Part shown: positions 23,181-31,513 of the stretch, in pieces
Position numbering within the stretch: the first letter of the stretch is position 1
Layout of the letters: each line of letters begins with the position of its first letter
Source of the DNA: Sphingobium terrigena
GTDB lineage: Bacteria > Pseudomonadota > Alphaproteobacteria > Sphingomonadales > Sphingomonadaceae
Assembly: GCF_003591655.1 (NCBI RefSeq)
Contig: NZ_QVRA01000033.1
Span: 1 to 35,458 of the forward strand
Length of the DNA: 35,458 nt
Direction of reading: 5' to 3'
Notes under the pieces: generated by a model
Told to the model about the DNA's origin: nothing
What the model saw: the letters and a program-made list of their open reading frames with translations, nothing else
Databases searched by the model: none
Made by a program: the position numbers and the translations under genes

Positions 23181-23864
23181 ATGACCGAAACCGAGAAAGT
23201 AACGGTCGGCGCTCTCTTGACCGCTCTTGCGCTGCTGGTCCCGGCCTTCCTGCTGCATTCCGCGCCGCGGTTCCCCGGGAGCCTGGCGGGAGGCCTGTTC
23301 GGCATCGCCGCCGCCCTGCTTTTCGTGCTCCTGCTCGTCTACAGCATCGTGAAGCGGCAGGCGTGGGTCAAGCAGCGCACGCAGCGTCTCGTCTCGCTTG
23401 GCGGACTGCTCAGTTTCCATGTGTATGCCGGCGCGATCGGCGCGCTGCTCGGGATTATCCATTCAGGGCACAAGTTTCAAAGTCCGATCGGCATCGCCCT
23501 CGTGATCGCGATGCTGACAGTCGTCGTCACGGGCTTCATCGGCCGATATTATCTGGCGCAGGTCGGCCAGGAATTGCGGTTTCAGCAAAAGGAACTCAAG
23601 GTCCTGCGCGACCGCTATGACGTCCTGGCGGCCGTATCGGCCGATCTGCACGGTCAGAACATCGTTGATCCATCAGGACTGCCGCTGGACTCGCTGCTCG
23701 GCGCGATAGCCGATCTCGAATTCACGATTACCGCACGCGACGTCATCAAGGCCACGCTCGACAGGTGGATCGTCGTGCATATCGTCGCGGCGATCATCAT
23801 GTACGGATTGCTGACGATGCACATCTGGAGCAGCATCTACTTCGGCCTGCGGTGGTGGCCATGA
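23181..23864 (+). CDS. Di-heme b membrane cytochrome, ferric-reductase-like
   Basis: A 227-residue protein with five or six hydrophobic segments. Two helices carry His pairs 14 residues apart: H80 and H94 (SFHVYAGAIGALLGIIHSGH) and H200 and H214 (VVHIVAAIIMYGLLTMHIW). Two H-x13-H pairs are what a four-helix protein needs to hold one heme near each membrane face, as in the ferric reductase/NOX families. The loop between them (about 122-190) is polar and charged. The protein starts 1 bp after the reductase stop and ends overlapping the cytochrome c start (ATGA). It would carry electrons from the cytosolic flavin/Fe-S protein across the inner membrane. The family name is not certain. Confidence 0.78.
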   Translation: MTETEKVTVGALLTALALLVPAFLLHSAPRFPGSLAGGLFGIAAALLFVLLLVYSIVKRQAWVKQRTQRLVSLGGLLSFHVYAGAIGALLGIIHSGHKFQSPIGIALVIAMLTVVVTGFIGRYYLAQVGQELRFQQKELKVLRDRYDVLAAVSADLHGQNIVDPSGLPLDSLLGAIADLEFTITARDVIKATLDRWIVVHIVAAIIMYGLLTMHIWSSIYFGLRWWP

Positions 23865-24556
23865 ACCGGACGACCATCGTCTATCTGATCCTTGCGACGC
23901 TCGCGGTGGCCGCCGCGATCGCCGTCCCCCTCACCATCTACCGCTCGGGCAGCACCGCGCTGCCGCAATGGGCGTCGTCGGTTCGACCCGGGCCGCTATC
24001 GAACGCCCATGCATTTCTCGAAGGCAAGTGCGAGAGCTGTCACACGCCCAATCGCGGGATCAAGGCCGAAACCTGTATTGCCTGCCATGCGTCGGCGCCG
24101 GAATTGCTTATGAAGCCGGAGACCGCCTTCCACGTTAACGTCACGGAATGCGCCGGCTGCCATGTCGAACATCAGGGGAGAGACATTCGGCCGGTCCGCA
24201 TGGATCATGCCGTACTCGAGAAGATCGCCCAGCGTGGCATGAACCATCCCGCGGGGCTCGACTGCCAGTCCTGTCATGCCCCCCGGGACACGCATAAGGG
24301 CTTCTTCGGCACGGACTGCGCCAGCTGCCATCTCACGAGCAGCTGGAAGATCAGCGGATTTCTCCACCCCAGCCCCAAATCAACCGAATGTTCGCAGTGC
24401 CACAAGCCGCCGCCGAGCCATAACATGATGCACTTCGAAATGATGGACAAGACGATCACCGGCGAGAAGAGCGCCCGCGTGGAGCAGTGCTTCGCGTGTC
24501 ACCAGACCGACTCATTCAACAATATCAAGGGTGTCGGCATGGTGAAGGTCCATTGA
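23861..24556 (+). CDS. Membrane-anchored seven-heme c-type cytochrome
   Basis: A 231-residue cytochrome with an uncleaved N-terminal helix (about 5-27, VYLILATLAVAAAIAVPLTI). Seven CxxCH heme sites are present: CESCH (57), CIACH (72), CAGCH (97), CQSCH (135), CASCH (153), CSQCH (177) and CFACH (210). Many extra His residues (HVNVTE, HVEH, MDHAV, MNHPAG, DTHKG, LHPS, SHNMMHF) can be distal ligands, so bis-His hemes are likely. The pattern recalls small multiheme cytochromes of the c3/c7-like groups. It faces the periplasm and would accept electrons from the cytochrome b encoded just upstream (4-bp overlap). Its final acceptor is unknown. Confidence 0.9.
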   Translation: MNRTTIVYLILATLAVAAAIAVPLTIYRSGSTALPQWASSVRPGPLSNAHAFLEGKCESCHTPNRGIKAETCIACHASAPELLMKPETAFHVNVTECAGCHVEHQGRDIRPVRMDHAVLEKIAQRGMNHPAGLDCQSCHAPRDTHKGFFGTDCASCHLTSSWKISGFLHPSPKSTECSQCHKPPPSHNMMHFEMMDKTITGEKSARVEQCFACHQTDSFNNIKGVGMVKVH

Positions 24557-24833
24557 CCCGTCATAGGGGTGTACCGGCAACAGTCGCTACGCGCGCTTTA
24601 CTCCAGCCCGAAAGAGCAATTCGAGGATTTCCCGGAGTTGGAAAGGGCGCTGCCCGACAGCTTTTCCTCGCGCCACGTCCGTTCGCGCGAAAATGCCGCT
24701 GCCCGCAGACCACATTCACGAAACCGAACTCAAGGATCCGTAACCGGCCGACCAAAGAACTGGAAAAATGGGACCAGCGTGCACGAGAACCCCGTTGGCG
24801 CGCGAGCCGGATTCCCAACAGGACGGCCCTTTG

Positions 24834-26120
24834 ATGAAAGCTCCACGCCCAAAGGCGTCTCGCACCCGCCGATTGCGACGCATCCGCCAAATATTTGGCC
24901 CAGGATTTATTGCCGGAGCCGCCGACGACGATCCCAGCGGGATTGCAACCTATGCGCAAGCCGGCGCGGCTTATGGATATATGCTTGGCTGGACCATGCT
25001 TCTCACCTGGCCGCTTGCCGCGGCCGTGCAGGAGATCTGTGGTCGAATAGGGCGAAGTACCCGCGCCGGGCTGGCTGAAACCATTCGTCGTCGTTGTCCA
25101 TCACCCGTTCTAAGGCTCGTTGTCCTCCTCCTGTTCATCGCAAATATCATCAATCTCGGGGCCGACCTGGGTGCAATGGGCTCGGCGATGTCTCTCATAG
25201 GCGGCGGTCCCCCGCACCCCTGGGTGATCGTCTTTGCGCTTGCTTCAACATTGCTCGAGACGTTTGTGGACTATCAGCGATATGCCCGGCTCTTGCGATG
25301 GATGACCCTGGCGCTCCTGGCTTATGCGGCGACGGCATTTGTGGTGCATGTATCCTGGGGCTCGGTCTTGCGCGGGCTTGTAGTACCAGCCATGCCCGGC
25401 TCGGGAGCGTGGATGCTGGTGGCGGCGATCTTTGGCACCACGATCAGCCCCTATCTTTTCTTTTGGCAGGCCTCGCAGGAAGCCGAAGAAGCGGGCCTGG
25501 CCAGCGCTGGTGATGCGGAGCCAGGGCCAGACTGGCAAGTGCGCCGTATCCGACTGGACAGCTGGCTCGGAATGCTGTTCTCGAACGTCATTGCCATCTT
25601 CATCATCGTGACGACGGCCGCAACTCTGAATGTCGCTGGAACCACCCAGATTGATACGGCTGCTCAAGCGGCCGAGGCGCTTCGACCGCTTGCAGGCGAT
25701 TTTGCCTTCGCGCTTTTCGCTGTCGGAATCATCGGGACCGGCATGCTCGCCATTCCGGTGCTCGCCGGCTCTGCGGCCTATGCCGTTTCTGAAGCATTTG
25801 GTTGGCGGACCGGCCTTGCGCAAAGCGCTGGGCGGGCCAAGGCCTTCTATGGCGTAATTGCTGCCGCGGGGTTGCTGGGTGTGCTTGTGCACTTCTCCTC
25901 GATCGATCCGATGAGGGCATTGCTATGGAGTGCTGTCGTCAACGGCTTTGTTGCAGCCCCACTTATTGCCCTGGTGATATGGCTCGGCTCGGATTCCGAA
26001 GCGATGAACGGCCAGCCCATTCCTCGGCGGCTGCAACTGCTCGGTGGCGCAGCCTGTCTGGTCATGGTCGGTGTTGCCATAATGACCACAGTTTCGTGGA
26101 TCGCCCCGACCGCGCGATAA
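24834..26120 (+). CDS. NRAMP-like divalent metal transporter with altered metal-site motifs
   Basis: A 428-residue membrane transporter with about 11 helices. Helix 1 has AADDDPSGIATYAQAGAAYG: DPSG in place of the NRAMP DPGN motif. Helix 6 has AIFGTTISPYLFFWQASQEA: Ser205 and Tyr207 in place of the Met and His of MPH. In classical NRAMP proteins that Met helps select transition metals, so the substrate here may differ (for example Mg2+ or another ion) and cannot be named. This variant belongs to a widespread bacterial clade. The Met at 24834 is chosen as start because homology begins near it; the upstream extension to 24768 is not family-like. It lies 277 bp after the cytochrome c gene; co-transcription is possible but not shown. 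Confidence 0.82.
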   Translation: MKAPRPKASRTRRLRRIRQIFGPGFIAGAADDDPSGIATYAQAGAAYGYMLGWTMLLTWPLAAAVQEICGRIGRSTRAGLAETIRRRCPSPVLRLVVLLLFIANIINLGADLGAMGSAMSLIGGGPPHPWVIVFALASTLLETFVDYQRYARLLRWMTLALLAYAATAFVVHVSWGSVLRGLVVPAMPGSGAWMLVAAIFGTTISPYLFFWQASQEAEEAGLASAGDAEPGPDWQVRRIRLDSWLGMLFSNVIAIFIIVTTAATLNVAGTTQIDTAAQAAEALRPLAGDFAFALFAVGIIGTGMLAIPVLAGSAAYAVSEAFGWRTGLAQSAGRAKAFYGVIAAAGLLGVLVHFSSIDPMRALLWSAVVNGFVAAPLIALVIWLGSDSEAMNGQPIPRRLQLLGGAACLVMVGVAIMTTVSWIAPTAR

Positions 26121-26585
26121 ATGATGATGATCCCCTGGCGATCCAGCGCTCGCACGCACAGATCAAGCTTGGCACGAGATTGACGCGTTCCGCCCTCAGC
26201 AATTTCAGCATCGTGAATCCGGCCGACGCGCGGCCTGGCTCAGGCGACGCCGGTCAGCAAGTCCTGCGCACATTACGTAACGCGACGTGTGTGTGCTTGC
26301 CATAAATCGAAGAAATGCAAGCCAATCGCCCAAGTCACCGCGCCAGCATTAACGCCGTCAGGCCGGCGCGGCCGCGCAATCCTGTGTCCAAGCTGCTCAG
26401 GCGTGGAGACAGAATATTGGCCTTGACTCTGGACGGTGGTCGAAGCCCGACAACATGGTCGGATCATGAACCCCATTGCTCGGCAACCGTCGTCTTGCCG
26501 CGGCGCGAACACGAGGGAGCAGCGGACGCGGCCCCCAAGGCGGCATGAGCCGCTCTGAGAGATATTTTCATATTTGAGGTCGAGC
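26121..26585. other. Intergenic stretch before the glycosyltransferase gene
   Basis: No coding frame with a recognisable product. It holds TTGACTCTGGAC at 26423-26434, which resembles the start of the MerR-type promoter at 18097 but lacks a perfect dyad. Ahead of the next gene, GAGG (26576-26579) is a good ribosome-binding site for the ATG at 26586. A promoter for the sugar block should lie here. Confidence 0.4.
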
Positions 26586-28991
26586 ATGAACCACTCTGTG
26601 ATCATTCCCCCGCTCAAGCGTATCGCTGTCGTAGGAACCTGCATTCCAAGGCAGTGTGGCATCGCCACCTTCACCAACGATCTGCAGCAGGCGTTGAAGA
26701 ACTGCGATTCCGATCTCTCTTCAATGACGATCGCGTTGACGGACGATGCCAACACTTACGCCTATCCGCCCGATGTCGCCCTGGAGATCCAGCAGGCCTC
26801 GCCCGCGTCCTATGCAGTCGCCGCCGACTTCCTCAACGTGTCGAACGTCGATCTCGTTTCTCTTCAGCACGAGTTCGGGATCTTCGGAGGTGAGGCCGGT
26901 GAATTCATCCTTGGCCTTCTCAGCGGCCTCAACGCTCCGATCGTCACGACGCTGCACACCGTACTGGCCAACCCCAACCCTGCACAACGTCGCGTCATGG
27001 ATGGCATCATCAAACACTCATCCCGCCTCGTCGTCATGGCGGACAAAGGACGGCGCATTCTGCAGGACGTCTATGATGTCCCGACCGAGCACATCGCCGT
27101 GATACCCCACGGCGTTCCGGACCGCGCCTTTATCGATCCGGCGATGGCGAAGCACAAACTGGGACTTGCAGACCGGACCTTGTTGATGACCTTTGGCCTG
27201 CTTGGTCCAGGCAAAGGTATCGAAACGGCAATTCGCGCAGTGCCGGCACTCGTTCGCGACCATCCCAATCTGCTCTATATGATTGTCGGCGCGACCCACC
27301 CCAACCTCGTTAGGGATGAAGGCGAACGCTATCGCGATAGCCTCGTTGCACTCGCAACCGAACTCGGCGTCATCGAGAATATTTGCTTTGTCGACCGTTA
27401 TCTCTCACTGGATGAGCTGCTCGACCATTTGGCTGCATGCGATATCTACCTATCGCCTTACCCCAATGAAGCGCAGATCGTTTCAGGAACGCTCGCTTAC
27501 GCTGTTGCCCTTGGTAAAGCGGTCGTCTCCACGCCCTTCTGGTATGCGCAGGAACTGCTCGCCGACCATTGTGGCGTGCTGGTGCCTTTTTCGGAACCGG
27601 ATGCACTCGGAGCTGCCGTCGCTCGATTGATCGTCGATGGCGCGTCGCGTAGCGAGATTAGAACCCGCGCGTACGAGCGCGGTCGCGCGATGATCTGGTC
27701 GAGCGTGGCGAAGCAGTACCTGAAAGTCTTCTCCGATGTCCGATTTGAAAGACGCTCCGGCGCTTCTCGGGCTATACGTCCTGTAAATGACGAAGCCTGG
27801 AACAGGGCGCTTCCACCGATAAACACGGACCATCTCGCCGCTCTTACCGACATGGTCGGCGTAACCCAGCACACAAAATTCGCGGTTCCGGACCGGAGAC
27901 ACGGCTATTGCCTCGATGACAACGCGCGCGCGCTGTTGCTTCTCTCCGAACTATCGACGCTGCGTTCTCTTACTCCACACGAGGAGCAGCTTGCGTTGAC
28001 ATATGCCGCATTCGTTGAGCACGCCTGGTCGCCAAAGGATAACCGCGTCCACAATTTCATGGGGTTCGACCGCACATGGCTCGACGATGCGGGAGCCGAC
28101 GACGCGCATGGCCGCACGGTCTGGGCGCTGGGGGCGGTCGCAATGCGAAAAGACGATCGATTCCTGGACGGATGGGCCGCCGCGCGCTTGCTGGAGATGG
28201 CGCCGGCGTTGGTAGCGCTGACCACGCCGCGTGCCTGGGCCTACGGGCTGCTCGGCATCTCAAAGCTTCTCCGGCGCTTCCCGGGCCATCGCAATCTGGA
28301 ACAGCTGCGAGGAGAACTGTCCAATCGCTTGTTCCAACGTTGGTCTGACGCCGCCGCGCCCGACTGGATCTGGTTCGAAGACAGGCTCGGCTATGACAAT
28401 GCCCGATTGTGTGAAGCTCTCATCGAAAGCGGCCATGACACTGGCAACGAGTCTCACCTTGATGCCGGCCTCGATACGCTGCGCTGGCTGATGACGCTGC
28501 AGACGGCTGAAGCTGGGCACTTTCGGCCGATCGGAACCGAAACATTTGGAAGCGACAGGCGGCGCCCGCAGCCGTTCGACCAGCAGCCTCTCGAGGCTTG
28601 TGCAGCGGTGAGCGCATGCCTTACCGCGGCCCGAGTCACCAGCGACGTCCGGTGGAAGCGCGAAGCGCGCCGGGCCTTCAATTGGTTTCTCGGGGCAAAC
28701 GACCTTGGCATCCCCGTCGTGGACGTCGAACGAGGCGCCTGCTTCGATGGTCTCCATCCAGACCGGCGCAATGCCAACCAAGGCGCTGAATCGACGCTCG
28801 CATATCTTTCCGCACTGACCGCGATCCTGAGCACGGCCGAACAGGATAGCTCGTCGAGCAGAGCGGCACGCGTAGTCGAACTCTGCGCGGCCGGTACTAA
28901 GCCTCTCAGGCGGGTACCCAACGGGGTCCGAACAGGTCTTCCCGAAGACCGCCCAGAAGCTCAGCTTTCCTGTGGATGCCCAAATCCATGA
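26586..28991 (+). CDS. GT4-type glycosyltransferase with C-terminal alpha-barrel-like domain
   Basis: An 801-residue cytosolic protein. The first half (about 10-380) is a GT-B fold glycosyltransferase: RIAVVGTCIPRQCGIATFTN, VSLQHEFGIFGGEAGEF, TFGLLGPGKGIETAIRAVP and the donor-site segment NEAQIVSGTLAYAVALGKAV followed by VSTPFWYAQELL. The second half (about 415-770) reads like an alpha-helical (six-hairpin-type) carbohydrate domain: HGYCLDDNARALLLLSE, WAYGLLGISKLLRRF, WIWFEDRLGYDNARLCEAL and FDQQPLEACAAVSACLTA. This architecture occurs next to GH130 genes, as here. It probably transfers mannose or a related sugar. The last 40 residues are Ser/Arg-rich and variable. ATG at 26586 with GAGG before it. 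Confidence 0.8.
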   Translation: MNHSVIIPPLKRIAVVGTCIPRQCGIATFTNDLQQALKNCDSDLSSMTIALTDDANTYAYPPDVALEIQQASPASYAVAADFLNVSNVDLVSLQHEFGIFGGEAGEFILGLLSGLNAPIVTTLHTVLANPNPAQRRVMDGIIKHSSRLVVMADKGRRILQDVYDVPTEHIAVIPHGVPDRAFIDPAMAKHKLGLADRTLLMTFGLLGPGKGIETAIRAVPALVRDHPNLLYMIVGATHPNLVRDEGERYRDSLVALATELGVIENICFVDRYLSLDELLDHLAACDIYLSPYPNEAQIVSGTLAYAVALGKAVVSTPFWYAQELLADHCGVLVPFSEPDALGAAVARLIVDGASRSEIRTRAYERGRAMIWSSVAKQYLKVFSDVRFERRSGASRAIRPVNDEAWNRALPPINTDHLAALTDMVGVTQHTKFAVPDRRHGYCLDDNARALLLLSELSTLRSLTPHEEQLALTYAAFVEHAWSPKDNRVHNFMGFDRTWLDDAGADDAHGRTVWALGAVAMRKDDRFLDGWAAARLLEMAPALVALTTPRAWAYGLLGISKLLRRFPGHRNLEQLRGELSNRLFQRWSDAAAPDWIWFEDRLGYDNARLCEALIESGHDTGNESHLDAGLDTLRWLMTLQTAEAGHFRPIGTETFGSDRRRPQPFDQQPLEACAAVSACLTAARVTSDVRWKREARRAFNWFLGANDLGIPVVDVERGACFDGLHPDRRNANQGAESTLAYLSALTAILSTAEQDSSSSRAARVVELCAAGTKPLRRVPNGVRTGLPEDRPEAQLSCGCPNP

Positions 28992-29102
28992 CGACGGTAT
29001 CGGCTCAGCCGGCTGAAAAGGCCCGAGCGCTCAAAAGGTCCGCGACCGACTCCATCGGTCCGTTGGCGATGGATGCCGTACAGAAAGCTGAGGCATGAGC
29101 AG

Positions 29103-30086
29103 ATGCGTATAGCGATGATCGGCCTCGGCAGGATGGGTGCCAATATCGCGCGCCGTCTGATGCGCGGCGGTCACGAGATCGTCGCCTATGATCGGAACCC
29201 GCCGCTGGTGGCCATGCTGGCCGGCGAAGGCGCGACCCCCGCCGCTTCGCTTGAGGAGGTCGCAGCCACGCTGGAGGGGCCGCGCATCTTCTGGGTGATG
29301 CTGCCAGCCGGACCGCCGACGGAGAGCACGATCGAGACGCTGATGGGCCTCGCCTCCCCAGGCGACATAATCATCGACGGCGGCAACAGCTTCTACAAGG
29401 ACGACATCCGCCGGGCGAAGCTGTGCGCCATGAAGGGGCTCCACTATGTCGATGTGGGCACCTCAGGCGGCGTGTGGGGCCTCGACCGAGGCTATTGCAT
29501 GATGATCGGAGGCGATGCTGCGACGCTCGTCAGTCTCGATCCTCTCTTCGAGGCCCTGGCACCAGGCTTCGGGACGATCGCACGCACGCCGGATCGCGGC
29601 GATCCCAACGAGGATGCCCGTGCCGAGAAGGGCTATATCCACACCGGTCCCGCCGGCTCGGGCCATTTCGTCAAGATGGTGCACAACGGCATCGAATATG
29701 GCTTGATGCAGGCCTATGCTGAGGGGTTCGACATCCTGAAGGGCAAGTCATCGGCCAAGCTGCCGGAAGACGAGCGCTTCGACCTCAACCTGACGGACAT
29801 CGCCGAAGTTTGGCGTCGCGGAAGCGTCATCTCCTCGTGGTTGCTCGATCTGACCGCAACGGCGCTCGCGAAGGACCAAATGCTGGAACAATTCTCCGGC
29901 CAGGTCGCGGATTCCGGCGAGGGTCACTGGACGATCGAGGCGGCAATGGAGGAGGCAGTCCCTGCCTACGTGCTCTCAGCGGCACTGTTCGCGCGCTACC
30001 GCAGCCGCGTCGACACAACGTTCGGCGACAAGCTGCTCTCGGCGATGCGGTTCGGCTTCGGTGGCCATGTCGAGATGCCGCAATGA
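29103..30086 (+). CDS. gnd: 6-phosphogluconate dehydrogenase, short decarboxylating form
   Basis: A 327-residue enzyme that would oxidise and decarboxylate 6-phosphogluconate to ribulose 5-phosphate. Rossmann motif MIGLGRMGANIARRLMRGGH at the N-terminus with YDRNP at the end of strand 2. Substrate segments are IIDGGNSFYKDDIRRAK, YVDVGTSGGVWGLDRGYCMM and the catalytic HFVKMVHNGIEYGLMQAYAE with Lys and Asn. The length of about 330 residues fits the short group, whose members often prefer NAD+; the Asp in YDRNP agrees, but this is inference. The Met at 29103 is chosen because the Rossmann fold begins there; 29073 adds ten unlike residues. ATGA overlap couples it to zwf. Confidence 0.92.
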   Translation: MRIAMIGLGRMGANIARRLMRGGHEIVAYDRNPPLVAMLAGEGATPAASLEEVAATLEGPRIFWVMLPAGPPTESTIETLMGLASPGDIIIDGGNSFYKDDIRRAKLCAMKGLHYVDVGTSGGVWGLDRGYCMMIGGDAATLVSLDPLFEALAPGFGTIARTPDRGDPNEDARAEKGYIHTGPAGSGHFVKMVHNGIEYGLMQAYAEGFDILKGKSSAKLPEDERFDLNLTDIAEVWRRGSVISSWLLDLTATALAKDQMLEQFSGQVADSGEGHWTIEAAMEEAVPAYVLSAALFARYRSRVDTTFGDKLLSAMRFGFGGHVEMPQ

Positions 30087-31513
30087 GCGATGCTCCGACT
30101 GCGCCCTCTGCCACCTTCGTTATCTTCGGCGCACTCGGAGACCTCGCCCGCCGCTTGCTGATACCCGCGCTCGTCAACCTCGCTCGGGCCGACTTGCTGA
30201 AGGAGGATTTGGCGCTCGTCGGTGTCAGCCATCATGACATCGACGACGAACAGCTGCGCGCGGCGCTTGACGAAGGCGTGGAGGACGATGCCAACTGGCA
30301 ATGGCTCCGCAGTCGTATCCGCTATTTGAAAGGCGATTTCGCCGACCCGGCAATGTATCAGGGTCTCGGCCGCCAACTCGCCGGCAACGCGATATTCTAC
30401 CTCGCCACCGCGCCGACTTTCTTCGGGACCGTCGTCAATCAGCTCGGCGATGCAGGACTGCTCACCGAGACCGATGGTTTCCGCCGCGTCGTGATCGAAA
30501 AACCGTTCGGGACCGACCTTGTCTCCGCGCAGGCGCTGAACCGGCAAATCCTTTCCCGCGCCAGCGAGTCCCAGATCTACCGGATCGATCATTTCCTTGG
30601 GAAGGAGACCGTGCAGAACATCATGGTCACACGCTTCGGCAACACCATGATGGAGGCCGTCTGGAACAACCGCTACGTTGACCATGTCCAGATAACGGCG
30701 GCCGAGGCAGTGACCGTCGGCACCCGCGGCAGATTCTACGACGCCACCGGCGCATTGCGGGACATGGTTCCCAATCATCTCTTCCAGCTACTGGCGATGA
30801 TAGCGATGGAGCCCCCGATCAGCTTCGATGCCGATGCGATCCGCACGGAGAAGGAGAAGGTGATTGCCGCCATCCTGCCGATCGACCCGGCCGAGGCCAT
30901 TCGCGGGCGCTATTGCTCGGGCTCAGTCGCTGGCAAGGCCGTTCCCGCCTATCTCGACGAGCCCGACGTGGACCCTGCCAGCCGCACGGAGACCTTCGCC
31001 GCACTCAAGTTGCACGTAGAGACATGGCGGTGGTCGGGCGTGCCCTTTTATCTACGCACCGGGAAGGCGCTGGCGACCCGTGATACCGAGATCGTCGTCC
31101 AATTCCGCGACGTGCCGCTGGCGCTTTTCCAGGAGACGGTGGTGGACCGGCTGCCCCCCAACCGTCTTGTGGTGCAAATCCAGCCCGACGAGGGCATCAG
31201 CCTCGAGTTTGTGGTCAAGCGGCCTGGGCTCGTCGTGAACACTGCGCCAGTGGCAATGGATTTCCGCTACCGTGACCATTTCGACGTTGGCCACCAGACC
31301 GGCTACGAAACTTTGCTGTATGACGTGCAATCCGGCGACCAGACGCTGTTTCAGCGCGCCGCGCAAATCGAAGGTGGCTGGCGCGCTGTGCAGCCGCTCC
31401 TCGATCTGTGGACGCAGGGCACTCCCGAGGACTATGCCGCAGGCAGCGCCGGCCCAGAAAGTGCGGATGCGCTGATGCACCGCTCGCATCGACGCTGGCA
31501 TCACCTGGGATGA
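30083..31513 (+). CDS. zwf: Glucose-6-phosphate 1-dehydrogenase
   Basis: A 476-residue enzyme that oxidises glucose 6-phosphate to 6-phosphogluconolactone. The nucleotide loop is FVIFGALGDLARRLLIPALV (usual GASGDL reads GALGDL). The catalytic segment is YRIDHFLGKETVQNIMVTRF. Further conserved parts: FEALK-type KPFGTDL, NNRYVDHVQITAAEAVTVG, YDATGALRDMVPNHLFQLLA and VPFYLRTGKAL. The start overlaps the gnd stop by 4 bp (ATGA) and the end overlaps the HAD gene start (ATGA). No lactonase gene (pgl) is present between zwf and gnd, which is unusual for a complete oxidative pentose phosphate operon. Confidence 0.94.
   Translation: MSDAPTAPSATFVIFGALGDLARRLLIPALVNLARADLLKEDLALVGVSHHDIDDEQLRAALDEGVEDDANWQWLRSRIRYLKGDFADPAMYQGLGRQLAGNAIFYLATAPTFFGTVVNQLGDAGLLTETDGFRRVVIEKPFGTDLVSAQALNRQILSRASESQIYRIDHFLGKETVQNIMVTRFGNTMMEAVWNNRYVDHVQITAAEAVTVGTRGRFYDATGALRDMVPNHLFQLLAMIAMEPPISFDADAIRTEKEKVIAAILPIDPAEAIRGRYCSGSVAGKAVPAYLDEPDVDPASRTETFAALKLHVETWRWSGVPFYLRTGKALATRDTEIVVQFRDVPLALFQETVVDRLPPNRLVVQIQPDEGISLEFVVKRPGLVVNTAPVAMDFRYRDHFDVGHQTGYETLLYDVQSGDQTLFQRAAQIEGGWRAVQPLLDLWTQGTPEDYAAGSAGPESADALMHRSHRRWHHLG

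Noticed and set aside
21923..23305. Minus-strand frame of 460 residues
   Set aside because: It is antisense to the reductase gene. Its product is rich in Arg, His and Gly with no fold signature, while the plus strand has FAD, NAD and Fe-S motifs.
24561..24833. A possible small gene between cytochrome c and the NRAMP-like gene (frame starting MYRQQSLRALYSS at 24569)
   Set aside because: The first 40 residues look coding-like, but the frame then crosses into the NRAMP start in another phase, no family is recognised and no ribosome-binding site is seen. It could be a relic.
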